Source: Winogradskyella alexanderae (GTDB lineage: Bacteria; Bacteroidota; Bacteroidia; Flavobacteriales; Flavobacteriaceae). Taken from it: 64,000 nt of DNA. This document shows positions 36,393-43,958 of the stretch, one piece after another. The DNA is taken from contig NZ_JAIUJR010000002.1 in the NCBI RefSeq assembly GCF_020166335.1, positions 248,001-312,000 on the forward strand, written 5' to 3'. A program made the position numbers and the translations under genes. The notes beneath the pieces were generated by a model. It was not told the origin of the DNA and did no database searches. It was given only the letters and a program-made list of their open reading frames with translations. Position 1 is the first letter of the stretch. The number at the start of each line of letters is the position of its first letter.

Positions 36393-37883
36393 ATGATCGA
36401 TAAACAACATATTAATGTCGTTTGGTTTAAGCGCGATTTAAGACTTCAGGATAATGAAGCAGTTGCCAATGCCCTAAAAAACGGTAAACCTACGCTTCTA
36501 CTCTATGTGTTTGAGCATATTTTGCTTAATGACAATCATTACAGCGAAAGACATTTTAACTTCATTAAAGAGTCTTTAAGAGATATTAATGCTCAACTAA
36601 AACAGCACAACACAAAAGTATTATCCGTTACAAATGATATACAGAGTACGTTTAATCTAATTCAAGAAATCTATAAAATTGATGCCATTTATTCACATGT
36701 CGAAACAGGTATTTTGGTAACCTACAATCGTGATAAAGAATTCAATCGCTACTGTAGAAATAATTTTATTCAATGGAAAGAAAGTAAGAATAATGGTGTA
36801 GAACGTGGATTGGTAAACCGAGATAATTGGTTTGAAAATTGGGAAAATTACATGCAACAACCACTGGCAGATTTTCAACCCAATGCCAACCAATTTTTGT
36901 CTTTTGATGCTATAGCTCAGTTCGAAAGTGTTCTGACGGAAACCGATTTAGAAACACCAACTAATACCCCTTTTCAAAAGGGTGGTAGTACAATGGCCTG
37001 GAAATATGCAAATTCATTTTTTGAGAGCAGGCATGAAGACTACATGTCTAATATTTCAAAGCCTGAAGCATCACGAAGCAGTTGTAGCAGGCTTTCACCT
37101 TATATCTCTTGGGGAAATGTATCTATTAGACAGATCTTTCAAAAAGGTCAGGATATAAAACAACAGTCAGACAACAAGCGCCACATTGGTGCCTTTCTAT
37201 CGCGACTAAGATGGCAGGCGCATTTCATTCAAAAATTTGAGATGGAACATACCATGGAAAATGCGAGCGTTAACAAAGGCTATCACAAACTTAAAAAGAG
37301 TATTTCAAAAGAATACCAAAAAGCATGGAAAGAAGGTCAGACTGGCTTTCCATTGGTAGATGCCAGCATGAGATGTCTTGTTGAAACTGGGTATGTAAAT
37401 TTTAGAATGCGTGCAATGCTAGTATCCTTCTTTACCCATATATTATGGCAACCATGGCAAAATGCGTCAGAGCATTTGTCACAGCAGTTTTTAGATTTTG
37501 AACCTGGCATTCATTTTCCGCAATTACAAATGCAAGCCGGTGAAACAGGCATCAATAATCTCAGAATTTACAATCCTACATTAAACGGACTTAAACATGA
37601 TCCTGATGCAGTTTTTATTAAAAAATGGGTGCCAGAATTAGCACATTTAGATACTCCTTTCATACATGAACCTTATCTAATGACTGAGCTAGAACAAGGA
37701 CTTTACAGCTTTAAACTTGGCGTAGATTATCCTGAGCCAATAGTGAACATAAAGGAAAATCGTAAACGTGCAAGTGAGATACTGTGGAACATGAAAGAAG
37801 ACCCAGAAGTGGTAAAAGAAAGTTTTCGCATTTTAAAACGACATACTCTACAAGACAGAAGCCGTATGTTAAAAAACGAGTAG
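36393..37883 (+). CDS. Divergent photolyase-like FAD protein
   Basis: 496 residues, starting right after the preceding stop. The antenna domain (VVWFKRDLRLQDNEA) and helical FAD domain (GQTGFPLVDASMRCLVETG near 315-333) are clear. The segment equal to SNVGNWQW in true class I photolyases reads IHFPQLQM (373-380): the N5-facing Asn is H374, the first electron-chain Trp is L378, and the lesion-binding Trp is M380. It probably binds FAD but is unlikely to be a classical CPD photolyase; a sensor or changed chemistry is possible. Confidence 0.82.
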   Translation: MIDKQHINVVWFKRDLRLQDNEAVANALKNGKPTLLLYVFEHILLNDNHYSERHFNFIKESLRDINAQLKQHNTKVLSVTNDIQSTFNLIQEIYKIDAIYSHVETGILVTYNRDKEFNRYCRNNFIQWKESKNNGVERGLVNRDNWFENWENYMQQPLADFQPNANQFLSFDAIAQFESVLTETDLETPTNTPFQKGGSTMAWKYANSFFESRHEDYMSNISKPEASRSSCSRLSPYISWGNVSIRQIFQKGQDIKQQSDNKRHIGAFLSRLRWQAHFIQKFEMEHTMENASVNKGYHKLKKSISKEYQKAWKEGQTGFPLVDASMRCLVETGYVNFRMRAMLVSFFTHILWQPWQNASEHLSQQFLDFEPGIHFPQLQMQAGETGINNLRIYNPTLNGLKHDPDAVFIKKWVPELAHLDTPFIHEPYLMTELEQGLYSFKLGVDYPEPIVNIKENRKRASEILWNMKEDPEVVKESFRILKRHTLQDRSRMLKNE

Positions 37884-37935
37884 ACTGGCCAATCTAGTAT
37901 CCTTTTTCTTACAATCATAATTCTGTGTTAATTTT

Positions 37936-37977
37936 GTTTAACTATTCATCCAAAAGGTTAAACATTGTGTATATTTA
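37936..37977 (+). promoter_or_regulatory. Second copy of the GTTTAAC-N14-GTTAAAC operator/promoter
   Basis: GTTTAAC at 37936-37942 and GTTAAAC at 37957-37963, spacer 14 bp as at 29289-29316, followed by the same ATT and a -7 box TATATTTA at 37970-37977. The T lies 20.5 bp from the repeat centre, identical to the first copy. It drives the second half of the photolyase cluster. Confidence 0.65.
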
Positions 37978-37984
37978 CATAGAT

Positions 37985-38416
37985 ATGATACTGAATACAA
38001 CACATCATAACCCGGACCATAAACAGATCATAGCAGATCTAGTAGGACAACCATTTAGTTTGGTACAAAAATTGAAAATGAAAGGTATAGGCTCCAAACG
38101 AATGATTATTGATGAAGTAAGTCCTAACATGCAAAGCCTGATGAATACGGTCTCAGATATTAATTATGGAAGTATAGAATTAAGACCCAAGGGTATTCTG
38201 GTTAGGATAACAAAAGGATTAAAAAGTTTCACTTGGATTATACCTTATTATCAGTTAGTTATTTATAAAACTAACGGTTCTAGCTTACACGCTCAAGGAC
38301 GTTTTGTTCATTTCAGAAATAACAAAACATTCAAGGAAAATAAAAAGTTTTTTGATAGGCTTTTGGATGAAAAGGTAAAGTATGACATGCAGTATGCAAT
38401 GCCATCACAATTATGA
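37985..38416 (+). CDS. Conserved hypothetical protein of the photolyase cluster
   Basis: 143 residues from the ATG at 37985. A longer frame starts at TTG 37925 but that would place the operator and -7 box inside the gene, and the ATG lies just downstream of the expected transcription start (nearly leaderless). No signal peptide or membrane helix; mixed alpha/beta with many basic residues (QKLKMKGIGSKR, HFRNNKTFKENKKFFDRL). Family not recognised. Overlaps the TIGR03643 gene by 4 nt (ATGA). Confidence 0.6.
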   Translation: MILNTTHHNPDHKQIIADLVGQPFSLVQKLKMKGIGSKRMIIDEVSPNMQSLMNTVSDINYGSIELRPKGILVRITKGLKSFTWIIPYYQLVIYKTNGSSLHAQGRFVHFRNNKTFKENKKFFDRLLDEKVKYDMQYAMPSQL

Positions 38417-38685
38417 AGTTAGAAGCGAGAGACATAGACCGTATAATTGAAATGGCCTGGGAAGACCGCACACCTTTTGAGGCAATTACATTTCAATTTG
38501 GATTAAAAGAGCAAGAAGTCATTGACCTAATGCGAAGAGAAATGAAACCAAGTAGTTTCAGAATGTGGCGAGAACGGGTTCAGGGGCGTGCAACAAAACA
38601 CAGTAAAAAAAGAACGTTTGACAAGGGCAGATTTAAATGTTCGCGTCAAAGAACAATATCAAATAACTCTATATCAAAACGTTAA
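38413..38685 (+). CDS. TIGR03643 family protein
   Basis: 90 residues. The core AWEDRTPFEAITFQFGLKE and DLMRREMKPSSFRMWRERV matches TIGR03643, a small putative DNA-binding (helix-turn-helix-like) family often encoded beside DUF2256 and photolyase genes. Very basic C-terminal tail (about 60-90). Coupled to the preceding gene by ATGA. Function unknown. Confidence 0.82.
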   Translation: MKLEARDIDRIIEMAWEDRTPFEAITFQFGLKEQEVIDLMRREMKPSSFRMWRERVQGRATKHSKKRTFDKGRFKCSRQRTISNNSISKR

Positions 38686-38740
38686 CACGTGCTTTGATTT
38701 AAGCTTGGAGTACTTAAAGACAGCACATTAAAAAGATTCT

Positions 38741-39433
38741 ATGAAAACAGAAACTATTTCCCAAAAAAACGGACATCAACTAAACGGTTTTACAACAGAA
38801 GACATAGGTGATGACCACTTATTTACAAGTTTAGAGACACCAATGAAGCCAAACGCTTTTGAAATGTCTAATGATGAAAAGAAACAACGTATCTCAATAT
38901 TATTTTCCGAAATAATGGACGTGTTAGGTTTAGACCTAACGGATGATTCATTAAAAGGAACGCCAGACCGTGTTGCGAAAATGTATATTGAAGAAATATT
39001 CTCAGGATTAGATCCAGAGAACAAACCAAAAGTGGCTTTGTTTGACAACAAATACCAATACAACCAAATGTTGGTCGAAAAGGACATTACCTTTTATTCA
39101 AACTGCGAACATCACTTTGTACCCATAATTGGTAAAGCTCATGTGGCTTATAAATCATCGGGTAAAGTAATTGGATTATCTAAACTAAACAGAATTGTAC
39201 AATACTACGCAAAGCGTCCTCAGGTACAAGAGCGTTTAACCCAACAAATTGGTAATGAATTAAAGAACATACTTGAAACAGAAGATGTTGCAGTTATTAT
39301 TGATGCTAAACATCTATGCGTATCATCAAGAGGTGTAAAAGATGATACTTCAGCAACAGTAACAACATATTATGGTGGCGTGTTTAACTCACCAGAAAAA
39401 ATTGCAGAATTACAAAACTATATAAATAATTAG
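38741..39433 (+). CDS. folE: GTP cyclohydrolase I
   Basis: 230 residues with an N-terminal extension of about 50. Catalytic zinc site SNCEHHFVPIIGKAH near 119 and KHLCVSSRGVKDDTSA near 188 (second cysteine ligand) are intact, as are TPDRVAKMYIEE and QERLTQQI. Makes dihydroneopterin triphosphate, the first step to folates and pterins. In a photolyase cluster it may supply the folate or pterin antenna cofactor. Whether it is the sole folE of the genome cannot be judged. Confidence 0.95.
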   Translation: MKTETISQKNGHQLNGFTTEDIGDDHLFTSLETPMKPNAFEMSNDEKKQRISILFSEIMDVLGLDLTDDSLKGTPDRVAKMYIEEIFSGLDPENKPKVALFDNKYQYNQMLVEKDITFYSNCEHHFVPIIGKAHVAYKSSGKVIGLSKLNRIVQYYAKRPQVQERLTQQIGNELKNILETEDVAVIIDAKHLCVSSRGVKDDTSATVTTYYGGVFNSPEKIAELQNYINN

Positions 39434-39435
39434 CT

Positions 39436-39663
39436 ATGGATATTTTAGAAAAAGCAATTGAATTTGAGAACAGAAAGTTTTCTTTCAAAAATACAAGCGA
39501 CAGAATTTTAGCCGCAAGAGAAGCTAAAGAAATTATACTTGGCGTAAATGAAATATATAAACAAAAAAAAGACGCCAAATTAATGGATTTAATGAAGCGC
39601 CTTACAGTAATAAAACAGAAAATAGAAAAACGCCTTAAAGGTCGTCCGCTAACAGCAGCGTAA
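39436..39663 (+). CDS. Small helical protein, unknown
   Basis: 75 residues, entirely helix-forming and basic at the C-terminus (KRLTVIKQKIEKRLKGRP). No recognised domain; no membrane segment. It starts 2 nt after folE and ends 8 nt before the SDR gene, which supports a real operon member. Function unknown. Confidence 0.6.
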   Translation: MDILEKAIEFENRKFSFKNTSDRILAAREAKEIILGVNEIYKQKKDAKLMDLMKRLTVIKQKIEKRLKGRPLTAA

Positions 39664-39671
39664 TTAAAAAT

Positions 39672-40355
39672 ATGAAAACAATAATTGTGGTTGGAGGAAG
39701 CAAAGGCATAGGCAAGGCAATTGTCTCGTCTTTGCTCACCTCTAATAAAGTAATAAACCTAAGCCGAACTGCTCCAGAGCGATCACACGAAAATCTTGAG
39801 CATCACAAATGTGATATTACTACTGATGAATTACCGGAAATAGAAAAAGCCGATGGTTTGGTGTACTGTCCTGGCAGTATAAATTTAAAGCCAATAAACA
39901 GATTAAGCATTGAAGATTTTAAGAACGATTTTGAAATTAATGTTCTTGGTGCTGTAAAAGCAGTTCAAAAGTATTTACCAGCTTTAAAAAAAGGCGACAA
40001 ACCTGCAATGGTATTTTTTAGTACTGTAGCATCAAAACTTGGTATGCCATTTCATGCAAGTGTTGCAACCTCAAAATCGGCAATTGAAGGTTTAACCAAA
40101 TCACTAGGTGCAGAACTCGCACCAACCATACGAGTTAATGCTATAGCGCCAACCGTAACAGATACGGATTTGGCCTCAAAGCTATTGCGTAATGAACGGT
40201 TAGTTGAGAACATGAATGAGCGCCATCCACTAAAAAAATACTTGCAACCAGAGGAAGTAGCGGACATGGCAACGTTTTTACTCTCAGATAAGGCTGCGTC
40301 TCTTTCAGGTCAAGTTTTTGAAATGGATTGTGGTATAGTAAGTTTTAAAATTTAA
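39672..40355 (+). CDS. Short-chain dehydrogenase/reductase
   Basis: 227 residues, classical SDR: cofactor loop GGSKGIGKAI at 8-17, CPGS near 71 in the NNAG position, catalytic serine in FFSTVASK near 117, and a tail ending SGQVFEMDCG. At the YxxxK position it reads SVATSKSAIEG, with the usual tyrosine replaced by threonine or serine, so the catalytic acid may differ. SDRs are regular members of light-response/photolyase clusters; substrate unknown. Confidence 0.85.
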   Translation: MKTIIVVGGSKGIGKAIVSSLLTSNKVINLSRTAPERSHENLEHHKCDITTDELPEIEKADGLVYCPGSINLKPINRLSIEDFKNDFEINVLGAVKAVQKYLPALKKGDKPAMVFFSTVASKLGMPFHASVATSKSAIEGLTKSLGAELAPTIRVNAIAPTVTDTDLASKLLRNERLVENMNERHPLKKYLQPEEVADMATFLLSDKAASLSGQVFEMDCGIVSFKI

Positions 40356-40359
40356 TTAA

Positions 40360-40899
40360 ATGAACCCAATAAAAGCCTTTGTTGGCACACTCAAAACTGT
40401 AGATAACGACGTTGTTTCAAAACCTTCAGTACCATTATATAATATTGAAATAAATGCTTTGAATGGAAAGGCTATAGATCTTTCAGAGTTCAAAGGAAAA
40501 AAGATTTTATTTGTCAATGTAGCATCAAAATGTGGTTTTACACCTCAGTACACAGAACTTCAAAAATTGAGCGACACCTTCAAAAATGAACTTGTTGTTA
40601 TCGGTGTTCCTTGTAATCAATTTGGAAGTCAGGAACCTGGCGATGCAGAAGAAATACAGGAATTCTGTGAGGTGAACTTTGGTGTATCTTTTTTAATTAC
40701 CGAAAAAATTGATGTCAAAGGTCCAGACCAGCATCCATTATACCAATGGTTAACAAAAAAATATCTCAACGGGAAACAGAATTCTTCAGTAAAATGGAAT
40801 TTCCAAAAATACCTTATAGATGAAAATGGTGAGTTTTTAGATTACTTCTATTCAATTACAAAACCATTCAATAATAGAATTACCAAGTACTTAAACTAA
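40360..40899 (+). CDS. Glutathione peroxidase-like thiol peroxidase
   Basis: 179 residues. Peroxidatic cysteine C58 in VNVASKCGFTPQY, the Gln of the catalytic tetrad in VPCNQFG, and WNFQKYLI near 146. Cysteine rather than selenocysteine. In bacteria such enzymes usually use thioredoxin. Fits protection against photo-oxidative stress in this cluster. Four nt after the SDR gene. Confidence 0.92.
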   Translation: MNPIKAFVGTLKTVDNDVVSKPSVPLYNIEINALNGKAIDLSEFKGKKILFVNVASKCGFTPQYTELQKLSDTFKNELVVIGVPCNQFGSQEPGDAEEIQEFCEVNFGVSFLITEKIDVKGPDQHPLYQWLTKKYLNGKQNSSVKWNFQKYLIDENGEFLDYFYSITKPFNNRITKYLN

Positions 40900-40904
40900 A
40901 TAGC

Positions 40905-41075
40905 ATGTTTGGAATTTTTAAAAAGACGTCTGAAGTAGAGAAACTTCAAAAGAAGTATGAAAAACTTATGGCAGATTGGCACAGACTCTCCACAACAAAC
41001 CGATCAGAGAGTGATAAAAAATATTCGGAAGCCCAAGAAATATTAGACAGGATTGAATCCTTAAAGAATGAATAG
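40905..41075 (+). CDS. Lacal_2735 family small protein
   Basis: 56 residues: MFGIFKKTSEVEKLQKKYEKL, then a WHRLSTTNRSESDKKYSEAQEIL stretch predicted as a helical hairpin. Matches the Lacal_2735 family of short Flavobacteriia proteins (Phe-rich start, two amphipathic helices). Function unknown. Two nt before the TspO start. Confidence 0.8.
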   Translation: MFGIFKKTSEVEKLQKKYEKLMADWHRLSTTNRSESDKKYSEAQEILDRIESLKNE

Positions 41076-41077
41076 AT

Positions 41078-41542
41078 TTGAAAAAAATCTATTTGTTCAT
41101 AGTATTTCTGCTAATTAATTTCGGTGGCCTAGCTATTGGCAATCTTATTATGGGCGAAGGTCCAACAGGTGAATGGTACAATACACTTAGAAGAGCACCT
41201 TGGACACCCCCTGGATGGGTATTTGGTGCTTCCTGGACTTTAATAATGCTTTGTTTTTCATGGTATTTGGCCGAATTATTTATAATTCGAGCTTCTAAAT
41301 TTTTGTGGTCAATCTACACACTTCAAGTAGTATTGAATGTTAGTTGGAATTGGCTTTTTTTCAACAAGCACTTAACAGGGATAGCCTTATTGGGACTTAT
41401 TCTTTTAACCCTAGTCATAACCTATTTCTTTATTACCTTTAGGAGCGATAGGCTAAAAAATGCCAAATATCTACTCCTGCCATATATCTCATGGTTATGT
41501 GTGGCTATATCTTTGAACACATATGTAGTGGTTAACAATTAA
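41078..41542 (+). CDS. TspO/MBR family tryptophan-rich sensory protein
   Basis: 154 residues, five helices. RAPWTPPGWVFGASWTLI near 35-52 and the WNWLFFNK and YISWLCVAISLNTY motifs are TspO signatures (tetrapyrrole/cholesterol-binding). It begins with TTG at 41078, directly after the previous stop; no in-frame ATG occurs before the first helix ends, so TTG seems real. TspO homologues in photosynthetic and other bacteria respond to light or oxygen and bind porphyrins, consistent with the cluster. Confidence 0.9.
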   Translation: MKKIYLFIVFLLINFGGLAIGNLIMGEGPTGEWYNTLRRAPWTPPGWVFGASWTLIMLCFSWYLAELFIIRASKFLWSIYTLQVVLNVSWNWLFFNKHLTGIALLGLILLTLVITYFFITFRSDRLKNAKYLLLPYISWLCVAISLNTYVVVNN

Positions 41543-41547
41543 TTAAA

Positions 41548-42009
41548 ATGAAAATCTACACATTACATAAAACGCAGAAATTACCTATAACGCTAGATGA
41601 AGCTTGGAAATTCCTTTGTAATCCTGCCAATCTTTCAAAACTAACACCAACAGAAATGAACATGAAAATTATTTCTGGTGCAGACCGACCTATGTATGCT
41701 GGACAGGTTTTACAATATAGCGTTACACCATTGCCTGGATTTAAAACCAAATGGGTAAGTGAAATCACGCAGTATCAGGAAAAAAAATATTTCGTGGACC
41801 TTCAGCTTTATGGACCTTATGCATTTTGGCATCACAAACATTTTGTACACGAGATTGAAGGTGGAGTTGAGATGGAAGATATTATAGATTATAAAGTACC
41901 TCTCGGTATTCTCGGTAGATTAGTTCATCCAATACTGGTTAAACCCAAGCTCGAATCTATTTTCAATTTCAGGAAAGAACAATTAGAACAACTATTCGGA
42001 AAATTTTAA
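41548..42009 (+). CDS. SRPBCC (START/Bet v1-like) ligand-binding protein
   Basis: 153 residues, helix-grip pattern: LPITLDEAWKFLCNPANLSKLTP near 12-34, a central beta region and a C-terminal helix FNFRKEQLEQLF. Probably binds a hydrophobic ligand. Such genes are common companions of phr genes in light-response clusters. 2 nt before phrB. Confidence 0.82.
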   Translation: MKIYTLHKTQKLPITLDEAWKFLCNPANLSKLTPTEMNMKIISGADRPMYAGQVLQYSVTPLPGFKTKWVSEITQYQEKKYFVDLQLYGPYAFWHHKHFVHEIEGGVEMEDIIDYKVPLGILGRLVHPILVKPKLESIFNFRKEQLEQLFGKF

Positions 42010-42011
42010 TT

Positions 42012-43316
42012 ATGCAGACACCATTAACTATTTTTTGGTTTAGACGAGATTTAAGGTTAGACGATAATGCAGGCTTATACAAGGCATTACGAGGCGAAAA
42101 CAAAGTTATGCCTATTTTTATTTTTGATTCTGAGATACTGAACAAGTTGCCTAAAAACGACCCACGTATTACATTTATTCATGATACACTTCAAGAAATG
42201 CGTGAAACGCTTCAAAATGAGCATCAAAGCAGTATCGCTATGTATCATGGCAAACCAATTGATATTTTCAACAAACTTGTTGATGAACATGATGTTGTTA
42301 GTGTCTATACAAATCATGATTATGAACCCTATGCAACCAATAGAGATAAGGATATAAAAACATTCCTAGAAGCAAAAAATATTGAATTTAAAACCTTTAA
42401 AGATCAGGTTATTTTTGAAAAAGACGAGGTTGTAAAAAAAGATGGTAATCCCTATGTCGTATATACACCTTACATGCGTACCTGGAAGGAAAAATTCAAG
42501 ACTCTTGATTTTAAAATATTTTACACCAATGACTATCTCAATAATTTAGTCAAAAACAGTAATCTATCAAATCTGTCACTTTCAGACATTGGTTTTGAAA
42601 AATCGGAGCAAGAAATTGCACCATACGATGTTACACCAACTTTAATACAACAGTATGAAGAAACACGCAACTTCCCAGCAAAGGAAGCAACATCGCGCCT
42701 AGGGCCACATTTAAGGTTTGGCACGGTTAGCATTAGAAAAATGATGAAAAAAGCCATCAATGAAAAAAATGAAACTTTTTGGCAGGAACTCATCTGGCGT
42801 GAATTTTTTATGCAAATTTTATGGCATTTTCCGCATACCAAGAATAAAGCGTTTAAATCTAAATATGACAGAATTGAATGGCGAAACAATGAAGAGGAGT
42901 TTAAGTTGTGGTGCGAAGGAAAAACAGGTTATCCTTTAGTAGATGCAGGTATGCGACAATTAAATGAAACGGGATTTATGCACAATCGCGTAAGAATGCT
43001 CGTTGGCAGTTTTCTTTGCAAACATTTATTAATTGACTGGCGATGGGGAGAAGCATATTTTGCAGAAAAACTACACGATTATGAAATGGCAAGTAATGTA
43101 GGTAATTGGCAATGGGTTGCCGGTTCTGGTGTAGATGCGGCGCCTTACTTCAGAATTTTTAATCCAACCTCTCAGATTAAAAAGTTTGACAAAGACATGA
43201 AATACATTAAAAAATGGGTTCCTGACTATCAAGAGCTTACCTATCCAGAAAAAATAGTAGATCACAAAATGGCGAGAGAACGCTGTTTAGAAACTTATAA
43301 AACAGCATTAAATTAA
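42012..43316 (+). CDS. phrB: Class I CPD deoxyribodipyrimidine photolyase
   Basis: 434 residues. N-terminal antenna domain (FWFRRDLRLDDNAGLY) and FAD domain with ELIWREFFMQIL near 259-270, GKTGYPLVDAGMRQLNETGFMHNRVRM at about 303-329, and DYEMASNVGNWQW, in which N362, W366 and W368 match E. coli N378, W382 and W384. GSGVDAAPYFRIFNP follows. All key residues for CPD repair are intact, unlike the 36393 relative. Last gene of the cluster. Confidence 0.95.
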   Translation: MQTPLTIFWFRRDLRLDDNAGLYKALRGENKVMPIFIFDSEILNKLPKNDPRITFIHDTLQEMRETLQNEHQSSIAMYHGKPIDIFNKLVDEHDVVSVYTNHDYEPYATNRDKDIKTFLEAKNIEFKTFKDQVIFEKDEVVKKDGNPYVVYTPYMRTWKEKFKTLDFKIFYTNDYLNNLVKNSNLSNLSLSDIGFEKSEQEIAPYDVTPTLIQQYEETRNFPAKEATSRLGPHLRFGTVSIRKMMKKAINEKNETFWQELIWREFFMQILWHFPHTKNKAFKSKYDRIEWRNNEEEFKLWCEGKTGYPLVDAGMRQLNETGFMHNRVRMLVGSFLCKHLLIDWRWGEAYFAEKLHDYEMASNVGNWQWVAGSGVDAAPYFRIFNPTSQIKKFDKDMKYIKKWVPDYQELTYPEKIVDHKMARERCLETYKTALN

Positions 43317-43399
43317 CACAATTATAAATAATTATTTAAAATATTCACTTTTTAATAATAACTTACATAATAAATTAAAATATTTACCGTTGTTACTTT

Positions 43400-43415
43400 A
43401 AGACGTTAACGTCTT
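43400..43415. promoter_or_regulatory. 16-bp perfect palindrome in gene-free region
   Basis: AAGACGTTAACGTCTT is a perfect dyad without loop, so more likely a protein-binding site than a terminator. It lies in the 250-bp AT-rich gap after phrB, 33 nt before a strong hairpin terminator. No protein-coding frame is credible in the gap. Confidence 0.5.
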
Positions 43416-43447
43416 GACCTGAAAATAACCATTTCAAAAACAATTCT

Positions 43448-43478
43448 AAAAGCTCTGATGTGCCTCGGGGCTTTTTTT
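43448..43478 (+). terminator. Rho-independent terminator
   Basis: 11-bp stem AAAAGCTCTGA/TCGGGGCTTTT (two G-T pairs), loop TGTGCC, followed by a T-run. It could end the phrB operon 130 nt upstream or a short transcript arising in the gap. Confidence 0.8.
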
Positions 43479-43565
43479 ATTTTTTTATTCTGAACATAAT
43501 CTTTTCTTAAAACAAATAGGCCTATTTTTAGTTACCTTTAGAAGGCTTTATAAAAATAAGTCAAT

Positions 43566-43928
43566 ATGAATACTTGGGATGTCGCCAGCAAATGGCACCG
43601 ACTGTGCACCGAAGGTAAAAACCTAGAGTGTATAGAGGAACTTTATGACAAAAATATATCGAGTACAGAGATGCCTGGCATGCCTCGTTTTTCAGTCACT
43701 ACGGGTAAGCAAAGCGTATGGAATAAAAACAAAGAATGGTTTGATAACGTCAAGGAATTGCATAGTAGCAGTTTTACAGAGCCTATTGTTGCTGGTCGTC
43801 ACTTCACATCTAAGTTGGAATTTGATATTACGTTTAAGGACAGAGGAAGACAACAAATGGAAGAAATTGGTATCTGGGAAGTAAAAAATGGAAAAATTGT
43901 TAGTGAACAATTCTTTTACATGATGTAA
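43566..43928 (+). CDS. SnoaL-like/NTF2-fold protein
   Basis: 120 residues with the SnoaL/NTF2 cone-fold pattern: ASKWHRLCTEGKNLECIEELYDKNI (N-terminal helices), then strands including AGRHFTSKLEFDITFKD and EEIGIWEVKNGKIVSEQFFY. Family members are small enzymes or binding proteins; no catalytic assignment is possible. Single gene, convergent with murA. Confidence 0.8.
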   Translation: MNTWDVASKWHRLCTEGKNLECIEELYDKNISSTEMPGMPRFSVTTGKQSVWNKNKEWFDNVKELHSSSFTEPIVAGRHFTSKLEFDITFKDRGRQQMEEIGIWEVKNGKIVSEQFFYMM

Positions 43929-43958
43929 TACATATTCAGATCGTTTATAAAACAATAA

